Shown here piece by piece: positions 34,434 to 42,759 of a stretch of DNA of 64,000 nucleotides. The notes below the pieces were generated by a model. That model did not search any database. It was not told the origin of the DNA and saw nothing but the letters and a program-made list of their open reading frames with translations. The position numbers and the translations under genes are program-made. Origin of the DNA: JACCTU01 sp963788055. GTDB taxonomy: Bacteria; Actinomycetota; Thermoleophilia; Gaiellales; Gaiellaceae. Location: NCBI GenBank assembly GCA_963788055.1, contig CAWBFA010000001.1, positions 186,001 through 250,000 on the forward strand, written 5' to 3'. Positions within the stretch are counted from its first letter, which is position 1. The number at the start of each line of letters is the position of its first letter.

Positions 34434-35318
34434 CTACCAGCCGCGAGTCTCGAGCAGCTGCGACGGGTCGAGCGAGGCGGTGGAGATACCGACCATCGGC
34501 TCGCCGAGCCCAGCCGACACGTCGGCGAGCACCTTCGGGTCGTTGAAGTGCGTCGTCGCCTCGACGATTGCCTTTGCGCGCGTCTCGGGGTTGCCCGACT
34601 TGAAGATGCCCGAGCCGACGAACACGCCGTCGGCGCCGAGCTGCATGCAGAGCGCAGCGTCGGCGGGTGTCGCGATCCCGCCTGCCGTGAACGTCACGAC
34701 GGGGAGCCGACCGTGTTCGGCGACCCACTTCACGAGCTCGTACGGCGCGCGAAGCTCCTTCGCCTCGGAGTAGAGCTCCTCCTCGCGCAGCGTCTGCAAC
34801 CGGCGGATCCCGCCGTAGACCGAGCGCATGTGCGTCACCGCGTTGACGATGTCGCCCGTGCCGGCCTCGCCTTTCGTGCGAATCATCGAGGCGCCCTCCG
34901 CGATGCGCCGCAGCGCCTCGCCGAGGTTCGTGCAGCCGCAGACGAACGGCACGGTGAACTTCCACTTGTCGACGTGGTGCTCGAGGTCGGCGGGCGTCAG
35001 CACCTCCGACTCGTCGATGTAGTCGATCTCGAGCGCCTCGAGGACTTGCGCCTCGACGAAGTGGCCGATCCGGCACTTCGCCATCACCGGGATCGTGACC
35101 GCCTCCTGGATCCCGCGGATCATCTCGGGGTCCGACATGCGCGCGACTCCGCCCTGCACGCGGATGTCGGCGGGTACGCGTTCGAGCGCCATGACGGCGA
35201 CCGCGCCCGCATCCTCGGCAACGCGCGCCTGCTCGGCGTCTACGACGTCCATGATCACCCCGCCCTTGAGCATCTCGGCGAGGCCCGTCTTGACCCGCAT
35301 CGTCCCGAGGTCGAGCAT
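34434..35318 (-). CDS. pdxS: Pyridoxal 5'-phosphate synthase subunit PdxS
   Basis: 294 residues. VKTGLAEMLKGGVIMDVVDA, GAVAVMALERVPADIRVQGG (catalytic Lys/Asp region), KCRIGHFVEAQVLEALEIDY, TKGEAGTGDIVNAVTHMR and FTAGGIATPADAALCMQLGA. Builds PLP directly from ribose 5-phosphate, glyceraldehyde 3-phosphate and ammonia. ATG at 35318 with TAAACT seven bases upstream; that -10 overlaps the marR stop codon. Confidence 0.98.
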   Translation of the reverse strand: MLDLGTMRVKTGLAEMLKGGVIMDVVDAEQARVAEDAGAVAVMALERVPADIRVQGGVARMSDPEMIRGIQEAVTIPVMAKCRIGHFVEAQVLEALEIDYIDESEVLTPADLEHHVDKWKFTVPFVCGCTNLGEALRRIAEGASMIRTKGEAGTGDIVNAVTHMRSVYGGIRRLQTLREEELYSEAKELRAPYELVKWVAEHGRLPVVTFTAGGIATPADAALCMQLGADGVFVGSGIFKSGNPETRAKAIVEATTHFNDPKVLADVSAGLGEPMVGISTASLDPSQLLETRGW

Positions 35319-35325
35319 CGCGGTC

Positions 35326-35331
35326 AGTTTA
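35326..35331 (-). promoter_or_regulatory. -10 element (TAAACT) for pdxST-yebC
   Basis: Seven bases before the ATG at 35318. Its first bases are the marR TAA stop. Confidence 0.6.
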
Positions 35332-35814
35332 CTCAGGGGCGCAATCCTCGTCGTCCTCGTCGCCGGTGAGCCGCCCCAGCAGCTCGGCCAGGACCGCGCG
35401 CTCGTCGTCGTCGAAATGGTCGAGGAAGAGCCGGTGGATGCCGGCGACGTGCGTCTTGCCCGCGGCGCGGAGCTTCGCCCGCCCCGCAGGGGTCAGCTGC
35501 GCGTAGCTCACCCGGAGATCCTCCTTGCAGGCCACGCGCTCGACGTACCCCTCCCGCTCGAGCCCTTCGAGCAGCCGCGTGATCCCCGAGGGCGTGAGCA
35601 GCACCTCCTGCGCGAGGTCGACCCTGCGCATCCGGTTGCCGTCGGCCCTCACGAGCCGCAAGAGCACCTCATAGTCGTTGATCGTGAGCCCGTGCGCTGC
35701 CACGAGCTCGGACGAGAGCTCGCCGACGATCGCCGCGTGGGCCCGCAAGAAGCGAACGAACGGCTCGAACTCGGTCTCGGCCTGCGTCGCCTGTCCTGTC
35801 ATCGAGCGCTCCAT
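35329..35814 (-). CDS. MarR-family transcriptional regulator
   Basis: 161 residues. A winged helix with LTINDYEVLLRLVRADGNRM, RVDLAQEVLLTPSGITRLLE (recognition helix) and GLEREGYVERVACKEDLRVS (wing). It is divergent from, and 58 bases from, an ABC exporter, the usual layout of a drug- or phenolic-responsive repressor of its neighbour. TTGA-CGCC-TCAA (35814-35825) overlaps the start and could be an operator, though GAGG within it also serves as the ribosome binding site. Confidence 0.92.
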   Translation of the reverse strand: MERSMTGQATQAETEFEPFVRFLRAHAAIVGELSSELVAAHGLTINDYEVLLRLVRADGNRMRRVDLAQEVLLTPSGITRLLEGLEREGYVERVACKEDLRVSYAQLTPAGRAKLRAAGKTHVAGIHRLFLDHFDDDERAVLAELLGRLTGDEDDEDCAPE

Positions 35815-35860
35815 TGACGCCTCAAGTATGCCTCGGTCCCGCGGATGGACCGGCCGTCGC

Positions 35861-35866
35861 TACGGT
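35861..35866 (+). promoter_or_regulatory. -10 element (TACGGT) for the ABC exporter
   Basis: Six bases before the GTG at 35873. Confidence 0.5.
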
Positions 35867-35872
35867 TTCACG

Positions 35873-36838
35873 GTGAGCGCGATCGTCGCTGAGCGGCTCG
35901 TCCGCGAGTTCAAAGCGGTTCGAGCAGTCGACGGGATCGACCTCGAGGTCGCCACCGGCGAGATCTACGGGTTCCTCGGCCCGAACGGCGCCGGGAAGTC
36001 GACGACCGTCCACATGCTCACGACGCTGATGCCTCCGACCGGCGGCCGCGCCGTCGTCGGCGGGTACGACGTCGTCAAGGACGGCCCGAAGGTGCGCGAG
36101 GCGATCGGCGCAGCCCTCCAGGAGGCGGCGCTGGACCCGTTCTTGACCGGCCGCGACCACGTCCGGCTGCAGGCGTCGCTGCACGGCCTCTCCCGTCAGG
36201 AGCGCGCCGCTCGCGGGGACGAGCTGCTCGAGCGCGTCGGCCTCACCGACGCCGCCGAGCGCAAGGTGAGGACGTACTCCGGCGGGATGAAACGTCGCCT
36301 CGACCTCGCGCTTGCGCTTCTCCACCGGCCGTCGATCCTCTTCCTCGACGAGCCGACGACCGGGCTCGACCCACAGAGCCGCAACGCCCTCTGGGCCGAG
36401 GTGGCGCGGCTCGCGCGCGAGGACGGCGTGACCGTCTTCCTCACGACGCAGTACCTCGAAGAGGCGGACGTGCTCGCGGATCGCGTCGGGATCATCGACC
36501 ACGGCCGGATCGTCGGCGAAGGCACTCCGCCGGAGCTGAAGGCGGAGATCGGCCGCCCCACCGTGCAGGTCGCGCCCGCCGACCCCGACGAGCGCGATGC
36601 GATCGTCAGGACACTCGACCGCTTCGGCACGCCGGTCGAGGCACAGCCCGGGCGGCTCGCGGTGCGCCTGGATGCCGGCTACGACCTCGCCGACGTCGTG
36701 CGCGCGCTCGACGCCGAGAGCCTCAAGGTCGCCCACCTCGAGCTCGACGAGCCCTCGCTCGACGACGTCTTCCTCGCGAAGACCGGCCATCGGCTCGAGG
36801 GCCAGGCCGACGCGCAGCCGGAGCACGTCGGGGCTTGA
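35873..36838 (+). CDS. ABC-2 exporter ATP-binding protein (DrrA-like)
   Basis: 321 residues. Walker A GFLGPNGAGKSTTVHMLTTL, signature YSGGMKRRLDLALALLHR, Walker B SILFLDEPTTGLDPQSRNAL, switch His in VFLTTQYLEEADVLADR. The C-terminal extension resembles the daunorubicin-resistance DrrA type. Probably exports a drug or lipid with the two permeases that follow. The stop overlaps the TTG of the next gene. Confidence 0.95.
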   Translation: MSAIVAERLVREFKAVRAVDGIDLEVATGEIYGFLGPNGAGKSTTVHMLTTLMPPTGGRAVVGGYDVVKDGPKVREAIGAALQEAALDPFLTGRDHVRLQASLHGLSRQERAARGDELLERVGLTDAAERKVRTYSGGMKRRLDLALALLHRPSILFLDEPTTGLDPQSRNALWAEVARLAREDGVTVFLTTQYLEEADVLADRVGIIDHGRIVGEGTPPELKAEIGRPTVQVAPADPDERDAIVRTLDRFGTPVEAQPGRLAVRLDAGYDLADVVRALDAESLKVAHLELDEPSLDDVFLAKTGHRLEGQADAQPEHVGA

Positions 36839-37608
36839 GCGCAGCGGCGCAGATCGCGATCCTGGGCCGGCGGGCCTTCATGCGCTCGATCCGCCAACCG
36901 GGGCAGATGGCGTTCGCACTCGTCTTCCCGCTCTTCTTCCTGTTCGTGATCGCGAGCGGCCTCGATCGCGCGGCGTCACTGCCGGGCTTCCCCGCCGACT
37001 CGTACGTGGACTTCATGTTCGCGATCCCGTTCATCCACGGTGCGCTCTTCACCGCGCTCAACTCGGCGGTCGAGCTCGGCCGCGACATCGACACCGGCTT
37101 CCTCAACCGGCTCGCGCTCACGCCGGCGAGAGGCGTCGCGATCATGCTCGGTAACCTCGCCGGCGGCGTCGCGCTCGTGCTGATCCAGTACTGCATCTAC
37201 TTCGCGGGCGGGCTGCTGATGGGCGCGCACTTCGAGGCGGGGCCGCTCGGCGTGCCCGTGCTGTTCCTGCTCGCCTCGCTCGGCGCCGTCGCGATCGGGG
37301 CGACGGGAATGCTCGTCGCGCTCCGGAGCGGATCCGCGGAGGCCGTGCAAGGCATCTTCCCGCTCTTCTTCGTCGGCCTGTTCCTCTCGTCGATGAACAT
37401 GCCGCGCGACCTGATCGAGAACAGCTGGTTCCACTGGATCGCGACCGTGAACCCGGTCTCGTACCTGATCGAGGGCCTCCGCTCGCTCGTGGTGGCAGGC
37501 TGGGATCTCGAGGCGCTCGCGATCGGCTTCGGTGTCGCGCTCGGCGCGATCGTCCTCTCGCTCGCATTCTCGGCGCGCGCCTTCCGCGCAAGGATGACGC
37601 GCACGTGA
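36835..37608 (+). CDS. ABC-2 type permease 1
   Basis: 257 residues, TTG start in the overlap TTGA. Six membrane segments, e.g. GQMAFALVFPLFFLFVIASG and LLFLLASLGAVAIGATGMLV-like segments, and the ABC2 signature NPVSYLIEGLRSLVVAGW near the end. It forms the channel with the next gene. Confidence 0.9.
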   Translation: MSAAAQIAILGRRAFMRSIRQPGQMAFALVFPLFFLFVIASGLDRAASLPGFPADSYVDFMFAIPFIHGALFTALNSAVELGRDIDTGFLNRLALTPARGVAIMLGNLAGGVALVLIQYCIYFAGGLLMGAHFEAGPLGVPVLFLLASLGAVAIGATGMLVALRSGSAEAVQGIFPLFFVGLFLSSMNMPRDLIENSWFHWIATVNPVSYLIEGLRSLVVAGWDLEALAIGFGVALGAIVLSLAFSARAFRARMTRT

Positions 37609-38363
37609 TCCACGTCGCGCTCGCCGTCGCGTTCCGGGTGCTGAAGAAGTCGTTCACGAACCTCTCGTTCCTCCTGCCCGCGCTGATGTTCCCGGTGATC
37701 TTCTTCGTCGGTTTCGCCGGCGCGCTCTCGGGCGTCGACCGCGTGCCCGGCTTCGACTACGAGCCCGGCTACGAGACGTTCCAGTTCGCGTTCGTGCTGC
37801 TCCAATCCGCCGCGATGGCCGGGGTCTTCACCGGCTTCGGAATCGCGCAGGACTTCGAGCGCGGCTTCGCCCGTCGCCTGTTGATCGCCGCCCCGAGGCG
37901 CAGCGGGATCCTCGTCGGCTATGCGCTCGCGACGATGATCCGTTGGGCCTTCAACACCGCGGTCGTGCTCGCGATCGGCCTGCTGATGGGGATGGAGATC
38001 CTCGGCAACGCCCCCGAGTTGACGGCGCTGCTCGTCCTGGGGCTGATCGTCAACCTGATCGGCACGCTCTGGGCGGCGGGCGTCGCCTTGCGGCTTCGCT
38101 CGACGCAGGCGGGGCCGATCATGCAGTTCCCGATCTTCCTCCTGATCTTCCTCGCCCCCGTGTTCGTGCCGATCGACCTGCTCACCGGCTGGATCCACAC
38201 GGTCGCGAGCATCAATCCGTTCACGGCGTTCCTCGAAGGCGCGCGCAGCCTGCTCGCCGGCTCGACCGACGAGGTCGCGATCGCGTTCGGGATCGCCGTC
38301 CCGCTGGCGGGATTGTTCGGGCTCTGGGCGCTGACCGGGCTACGCTCAGCCGAGCGGGGCTAG
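37605..38363 (+). CDS. ABC-2 type permease 2
   Basis: 252 residues, GTG start overlapping the previous stop. Segments LSFLLPALMFPVIFFVGFAG, AFNTAVVLAIGLLMGMEILG and the signature NPFTAFLEGARSLLAGSTD. Paralogous to permease 1, giving a heterodimeric exporter. Confidence 0.9.
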   Translation: MIHVALAVAFRVLKKSFTNLSFLLPALMFPVIFFVGFAGALSGVDRVPGFDYEPGYETFQFAFVLLQSAAMAGVFTGFGIAQDFERGFARRLLIAAPRRSGILVGYALATMIRWAFNTAVVLAIGLLMGMEILGNAPELTALLVLGLIVNLIGTLWAAGVALRLRSTQAGPIMQFPIFLLIFLAPVFVPIDLLTGWIHTVASINPFTAFLEGARSLLAGSTDEVAIAFGIAVPLAGLFGLWALTGLRSAERG

Positions 38364-38440
38364 CACGTCGGCGTCCGAGGCCTCAGGTAGAGATGCTGAC
38401 TGCCGACTGCGGCCGGCCTGGAGCGCCTAAAGGCGACGGG

Positions 38441-38460
38441 GAAGGGCCCGCCAGGATTCG
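38441..38460. other. attL/R-like direct repeat, copy distal to the tRNA
   Basis: GAAGGGCCCGCCAGGATTCG is identical to 40932-40951, which covers the 3' end (T-arm and acceptor) of the tRNA gene. The following bases diverge at once, so this copy is not a tRNA. Confidence 0.82.
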
Positions 38461-38737
38461 GACGCCCCTGCTAATCGGTGTTTTCTGTGGCTGAGGTAGG
38501 CACGGGGGTCGGCACCGTGCGAGCCGTGCGGGTCAGCTCTCGACGCTCCGAGCGAGCCGCCGCTTAACAGGTGACCGACGCGACGACTTCCGCCCTGACC
38601 GCGGAACTCACACCCAATATCCGCAACGGGTACCGCGTCCCGCCACGGGGCTCCTCAGACCAGGGAACCACGCTCAACGTCCCAGACGCAGACCTACGAG
38701 CCGTCTGCCGCGCGCACAACCCGCGCGGCGGCTGAGT
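38461..38737. other. Islet left end; only a 54-residue open frame (38571-38735 +)
   Basis: A GTG at 38571 opens VTDATTSALTAELTPNIRNG and ends RAVCRAHNPRGG. Nothing recognisable; it may be chance. No other feature seen. Confidence 0.3.
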
Positions 38738-39163
38738 TCACCTGTGGTTCCAGCAACGCCCCCGAATCGTGGTAAGCGTTCTGTCAAGGAAGCCCCGCGA
38801 GCGGATCAACAGCGGGCACCTACGGGTACTAGAGACGCCGTAGACGGTCGCGAGGCCGAGGCCCAGCCGTTCCCCACGCTCGTCCCCGGTCTCGCTGCCG
38901 GTGTCACTGATCGCGAGCATGGCGTGACGGCCTGCACCATTGCTGTCGCTGCCGTTCCGCGAGAAGTCGACACTTGCCGTCTCGACGGTCAGGGTGCCAC
39001 CGCTCGGCATCGCCGAGCGCGCGTGCAAGACGAGGTCGACGATCACCTGCTCGATCCGCGCGGGATCCGCATGGACGTGCGCAACGTCGTCACCGGGACG
39101 GATCATGCGTTCCTCCCATAGTCTGTCGACGAGTACCGCGACGTTTCCCTGTGCTGCTGACAG
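38738..39163 (-). pseudogene. Histidine kinase ATPase-domain relic
   Basis: Reading leftwards from about 39163: GNVAVLVDRLWEERMIRPGD, HADPARIEQVIVDLVLHARS (N box), AMPSGGTLTVETASVDFS, HAMLAISDTGSETGDERGER (G1 box) and LGLGLATVYGV (G2 box), then unrelated residues to the stop. This is the middle of a PAS/hybrid sensor kinase HATPase domain with no HisKA and no receiver. The F box is lost. No valid start of its own beyond an internal ATG at 39106. Confidence 0.72.
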
Positions 39164-39196
39164 AAAACGAGTTGAGGCAGAGAGTCGCAGCGGGGC

Positions 39197-39436
39197 TTAC
39201 CTCTGCGATTCGACGCTCGTCTCTAGCCGAATCAGTTCGGTTCGCGCGGCTTCATCGCCGTAACGACGTCCTCCAAGCCTCGAAGGAGCCGTCTCGAGTT
39301 CTCGATGCTCTCTGTAGAGCAAATCGAGAGCCTGATCACAGAAAGCAATAGCTCTCCGGGCTATCTCCGACCTGACGCTCGCCTCAGCGTTGGTGGGAGC
39401 GGCCGTCTCGACCGCTCCCACCTTCGAAACCTTCAT
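39197..39436 (-). CDS. 79-residue hypothetical protein
   Basis: ATG at 39436 directly after the PRC-barrel gene stop, so probably co-transcribed. The sequence IARRAIAFCDQALDLLYREH and a basic/acidic helical remainder suggest one long helix. No family recognised. Confidence 0.5.
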   Translation of the reverse strand: MKVSKVGAVETAAPTNAEASVRSEIARRAIAFCDQALDLLYREHRELETAPSRLGGRRYGDEAARTELIRLETSVESQR

Positions 39437-39437
39437 C

Positions 39438-39791
39438 TCAGATAGTCGTGTCTGAACCGCGACCGTAGTACTGGGCCACACGATCGCGATATGCCGGTTC
39501 GCGATAGTGCGCCTCGTCGAACTCTGGACTGTTCTTGATCTCGTCCTTCGTCCGATTGACGTACACCTTCTGTTCGTCGTGATCGACCGTCTGGATCACG
39601 CCGGCGGGAAGCAGAACCTTCTTCCCGAAGATCCAAGGGCCGGTGTCGACAACGATGTAGCTGCCGCCAACCTCATTCGTTGCCTCATCGACTTTGCCGA
39701 TCCCGCCGTCTGTGGCTTCGACCTCGTAGCCGGCCAAATCGGTCCCCGACCAGGCCGTGTCTCGGTACGTCCACATGTCAATAGTGGCCAT
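39438..39791 (-). CDS. PRC-barrel domain protein
   Basis: 117 residues. MATIDMWTYRDTAWSGTDLA, then the PRC-barrel core AGYEVEATDGGIGKVDEATN, SYIVVDTGPWIFGKKVLLPA and QTVDHDEQKVYVNRTKDEIK, and a tail AHYREPAYRDRVAQYYGRG typical of stress-induced actinobacterial PRC proteins. Intact. It is an islet passenger, or the islet formed around it. Confidence 0.85.
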   Translation of the reverse strand: MATIDMWTYRDTAWSGTDLAGYEVEATDGGIGKVDEATNEVGGSYIVVDTGPWIFGKKVLLPAGVIQTVDHDEQKVYVNRTKDEIKNSPEFDEAHYREPAYRDRVAQYYGRGSDTTI

Positions 39792-39887
39792 TCAGACCCC
39801 CTTCTCTAGAGTTCCCGTCCGTCTTGAAACGGTGATGAGGTCGCTGGGGTTACGGCTGAGGTAGTTCTCAGAATCGGCTCTTGACTG

Positions 39888-40169
39888 ATGTCGCGAACCG
39901 CCGAAAATGAGATCAGCGTGCGGCCGCTCCCTCTCATCGTTCACGTACAGCGTGAAATAGACGCGACCTGTGTCGCCGAGGCACTCGCCGAGTGGGGCAC
40001 CAGAGTCGAGCGGACGGGCTCGCGTTGGGACATCAATGTGGAAAGCAGGTCGCTCGCGATCGGTGACGTTCTCTCGACCCTTCACAAGTGTCTGGCAAAC
40101 AACCACATCCCGCTCGTCCGAGTGACGATTGACGGACGCACCTACGCGATGGAGCAAACACCCTCGTAG
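39888..40169 (+). CDS. 93-residue hypothetical protein
   Basis: MSRTAENEISVRPLPLIVHV, then CVAEALAEWGTRVERTGSRW and LSTLHKCLANNHIPLVRVTI ending RTYAMEQTPS. The alternating strand/helix pattern resembles small alpha/beta proteins of about 90 residues found in actinobacteria. No family assigned. Confidence 0.5.
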   Translation: MSRTAENEISVRPLPLIVHVQREIDATCVAEALAEWGTRVERTGSRWDINVESRSLAIGDVLSTLHKCLANNHIPLVRVTIDGRTYAMEQTPS

Positions 40170-40314
40170 AGGGCTGGAGCATTCCCGTCTCCACCTCCGC
40201 GCTAGTGTCTGTCGGCCGTCCGGGCCCAGTCCGTTGTCCGCGGCAACGAACCGACCACCGACGGCACGTCCTGGGCGTTCACGGGGCGCACGACCGGCGG
40301 GAAAAGACTGCGTA

Positions 40315-40761
40315 CTACCCGCGGGGCCGTTTCTTCGGCTTCGGCTTTGCCTTGCCTTTCGGCTTCGGAACGACTTCCGTCTGCGGCGATGCTGCAGTTC
40401 GTGACACCCAGCGGCAGTCGAGCCGTGTGCGTTGCAGTCGTACTTCGTCGCGGTCACGACCGCCCGCAGTCGGCTACCCACGTCAACTGAGCGCACCTTG
40501 TAAACCCGCCCGATCGCCCCCGCGATTGGAGAACAGACGTCGAAGTGGCACCGCTCCCAGGCGAACGCGTACGCACACTCCGCGCCACAAGCGGAACCAT
40601 CACCGTACAACCATGAGCCGTTGTGCCCGACGACGCCCCAACCCACGGCCGCGCGGCCCGTCAGCTCAGTGGACCCGTTGTTGTACGGCATCTCGCCGCG
40701 CTGCGCCAGCAAGCGCCAGCGTGGCCGCGATGGTTGCGATCAGCGTTCTCGTAGTCCCCAC
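40315..40761 (-). pseudogene. Secreted Ig-like repeat protein with Lys/Pro-rich tail, frameshifted twice
   Basis: From GTG 40761 (ribosome binding site GAGGAGG): a signal peptide (GTTRTLIATIAATLALAGAA), a shift, then an Ig-like/A5-type module (ELTGRAAVGWGVVGHNGSWL, ECAYAFAWERCHFDVCSPIA, VYKVRSVDVGSRLRAVVTAT, KYDCNAHG), a second shift, then the tail VVPKPKGKAKPKPKKRPRG and stop at 40315. The W-x-R-C...C..IAGA...Y...D.G..LR.VVTA pattern is frequent in Thermoleophilia surface proteins. Confidence 0.68.
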
Positions 40762-40934
40762 CTCCTCGGCGCGCTGATGCAACAGGGTAGCGCGGCTCGT
40801 GGACGCCCCGTTGCCCGGCTAGGCGAATCCCCGGGGGTAGCACGGGGGGTAGCACGCGATGAGCATTCCGACACTCCCGGCACAAGTGACCCACGGAGGA
40901 ATGCGGAATGCGCATAGCCGTGCGGGTGGCAGAA

Positions 40935-41006
40935 GGGCCCGCCAGGATTCGAACCTGGGACCGACGGATTATGAGTCCGCTGCTCTGACCGCTGAGCTAC
41001 GGGCCC
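40935..41006 (-). tRNA. tRNA with anticodon CAU (probably tRNA-Ile2, possibly elongator Met)
   Basis: 72 bases fold as a cloverleaf: acceptor GGGCCCG/CGGGCCC, D-arm GCTC...GAGC, anticodon arm GCGGA-CTCATAA-TCCGT, T-arm CCAGG-TTCGAAT-CCTGG. The anticodon CAU with the AGCAGCGGACTCATAATC context is close to bacterial tRNA-Ile2 (lysidine-modified, reads AUA), though elongator Met shares the loop. The genomic base after the acceptor is T (discriminator U), unusual for either; CCA is not encoded. Confidence 0.9.
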
Positions 41007-41062
41007 GCTGCCCGGCTCAGGGTAACGCGGGTTCTCCTACCCCGTTCGTTCTGGGCGGCCGC

Positions 41063-41068
41063 TAGGAT
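41063..41068 (+). promoter_or_regulatory. -10 element (TAGGAT)
   Basis: Eight bases before the GTG at 41077. Confidence 0.5.
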
Positions 41069-41076
41069 CTCGCGCG

Positions 41077-41529
41077 GTGAAGGTCTTCCAGCGCGAATCG
41101 CAGTTTCGGACGACCGGGGGCCTCTCTGTCCGCGACATCACCGACGAGGTCAACGAGGTCGTTCGGGAGAGCGGGATCGCGCAGGGGATCGCGTGCGTCT
41201 ATTCGCCGCACACGACCTGCTGCGTTCGGGTCAACGAGTTCGAGAAGGGCTTTCTCGAGGACTTCGCGACGATGCTGAAGCGACTCGTGCCGAGCGACGA
41301 GTACTACGCGCACGACGACTGGGACAAGCGCACCGAGAACATCTGCGAAGAAGACGCCGAGTTCGGGAACGGCCACTCGCACTGCATGTCGATGCTGCTC
41401 GGGTCGGCGGGCGAGTCGGTCCCCGTGGTCGAGGGGAAGCTGCAGCTCGGCACCTGGCAACGCGTGCTCTTCCTGGAGCTCGACCGCGAGCGCGACCGGC
41501 GCTGGGTCGTCCAGGTCGTCGGCACCTAG
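41077..41529 (+). CDS. YjbQ / UPF0047 family protein
   Basis: 150 residues. VYSPHTTCCVRVNEFEKGFL, YAHDDWDKRTENICEEDAEF, GNGHSHCMSMLLGSAGESVP and LQLGTWQRVLFLELDRERD are the conserved blocks of the YjbQ family (His/Asp/His site). Proteins of the family have weak thiamine-phosphate synthase activity in vitro; the true role is not settled. The stop overlaps the convergent GrpB relic by 4 bases. Confidence 0.93.
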   Translation: MKVFQRESQFRTTGGLSVRDITDEVNEVVRESGIAQGIACVYSPHTTCCVRVNEFEKGFLEDFATMLKRLVPSDEYYAHDDWDKRTENICEEDAEFGNGHSHCMSMLLGSAGESVPVVEGKLQLGTWQRVLFLELDRERDRRWVVQVVGT

Positions 41530-41989
41530 CCCCGGCGCAGCATCTCGACCAGCCGCGCCACGAAGGCGCGCTTCGCATCCTCGTAGTCCGCCGCGCTTGA
41601 GCGCGCCGTAGGCTTCGCGATCCTCGTCGTGCGACCGTAGGTAATCGCGAAGCCGCACGTGGTCGAGGAACTCCTCGTCCTCCCGCTCATATGACGAGCA
41701 GCTCGTAGCCGGGCTTGCTGAAGTACCGCCGGTTCGGCAGCAGCACTCGTCTTCGCGGACGTGCCGATAGCCGAGCGTCCTCCAGACGCCGCGATGTCGA
41801 GTTTGTCGTAGGACTCGACAGACAGCTGCGATGTCGATCGACCGGCTTCGCTGCGAGCCCTCGGCACGGACGTCGAGCCGACGTGGTCGATCTTGCGAAG
41901 CTCGGTCCCAACGCCGCGCGGATCTGATCGGCCTCCGCGATGAACCGCGCCGGCCATGCGTCGTCGTACTCGACGACCTCGACGCTCAC
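41526..41989 (-). pseudogene. GrpB-family nucleotidyltransferase relic with several frameshifts
   Basis: Across three frames the GrpB sequence can be read in order: VEVVEYDDAWPARFIAEADQ, ELRKIDHVGSTSVPR (active-site GST), LAAKPVD, QLSVESYDKLDI, YFSKPGYELLV, HVRLRDYLRSHDEDREAYGA (frame-shifted, HLRDYLRxHP-like) and DYEDAKRAFVARLVEMLRRG at the end. At least five register changes occur within 460 bases. This exceeds isolated errors, so I treat it as decayed. The start GTG overlaps the SDR stop. Confidence 0.75.
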
Positions 41990-42759
41990 TCGGGCGTGAC
42001 GTACGCCGCGGTGAGCCCACCGTCGACCAGGAACGTCGCGCCGTTCACGTACGAGGACTCGTCGCTCGCGAGGAAGAGCGCTCCGTTCACGATCTCGCGC
42101 GGCTTCGCCAGCCGGCCCGTCGGCCAGTGGATCCGACGTCGTTCGAGCGCGGCCGGATCGTCGCCGAAGATGTTGAGCAGCAGCGGCGTCTCGACCGGCC
42201 CCGGGCAGAGAGCGTTGACGCGGATTCCCTCGCGGGCGAACTGCACCGCGAGCTCTCGGCTCATCGAGAGGACAGCCCCTTTCGAGGCGCTGTAGGAGAT
42301 CTGCGAGGTCGCGGCTCCGAGGATCGCGACGAACGACGCGACGTTGATCACCGAGCCTCCACCCCGCTTCCGCAGGTAGGGGATGCCGTGCTTGCAGCAG
42401 AGAAAGACGCCTCTCGTGTTGACGGATTGCACGCGGTCCCACGCCTCGACGGACGTGTCGAGGACCGAAGCGTCGTCGTCGGGAGAGATCCCCGCGTTGT
42501 TGTAGAGCACGTCGATCCCGCCGAAGCGCTCGGCGGTCGCGCGCATCATCGCGGCGACCTGCTCCTCGTCGGCGACATCGACCGCGAACGCGAAGGCGCT
42601 TCCCTCGGCGCACGACGCGACGGTCTCCTCGGCGGCGGCGAGCTGCACGTCCGCGGCGCACACCTTCGCGCCCTCCTCCGTGAAGAGCATCGCGGCGTCA
42701 CGGCCCATCCCGCCGCCTGCGCCGGTGATCACCGCGACCTTGCCGTCGAGCCTGCCCAT
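41986..42759 (-). CDS. Short-chain dehydrogenase/reductase
   Basis: 257 residues. VAVITGAGGGMGRDAAMLFT (NAD(P) loop), DVLYNNAGISPDDDASVLD, SVINVASFVAILGAA (Ser), SYSASKGAVLSMSRELAV (Tyr-x-x-x-Lys) and GIRVNALCPGPVETPLL. All catalytic residues present. It follows a puuD-like and an aldehyde dehydrogenase relic in one minus-strand operon, so it may act on an aldehyde or alcohol from polyamine or amino-acid breakdown (inference). Confidence 0.93.
   Translation of the reverse strand: MGRLDGKVAVITGAGGGMGRDAAMLFTEEGAKVCAADVQLAAAEETVASCAEGSAFAFAVDVADEEQVAAMMRATAERFGGIDVLYNNAGISPDDDASVLDTSVEAWDRVQSVNTRGVFLCCKHGIPYLRKRGGGSVINVASFVAILGAATSQISYSASKGAVLSMSRELAVQFAREGIRVNALCPGPVETPLLLNIFGDDPAALERRRIHWPTGRLAKPREIVNGALFLASDESSYVNGATFLVDGGLTAAYVTPE

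Larger units (their letters stand above)
38441..40951. mobile_element. 2.5-kb islet integrated at the 3' end of a CAU tRNA gene
   Basis: Bounded by 20-bp direct repeats, one being the tRNA 3' end. Contents: a small unassigned open frame, a histidine-kinase relic, a 79-residue protein, a PRC-barrel protein, a 93-residue protein and an Ig-like relic. G+C is visibly lower than in the flanks. No integrase is seen inside, so the element is a remnant or was mobilised in trans. Confidence 0.7.

Noticed and set aside
36597..37154. Plus-strand frame overlapping the exporter genes
   Set aside because: Out of frame with clear ABC transporter genes; Arg/Ser-rich shadow.
38441..38510. A second tRNA gene at the islet left end
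   Set aside because: Only the 20-base T-arm/acceptor segment matches; no D or anticodon arm can be folded from the flank.
39792..40712. 306-codon minus-strand frame as one gene
   Set aside because: Only its first ~100 codons (Ig-like module) make sense. The rest is antisense to the 93-residue gene and out of frame with the lysine-rich tail.
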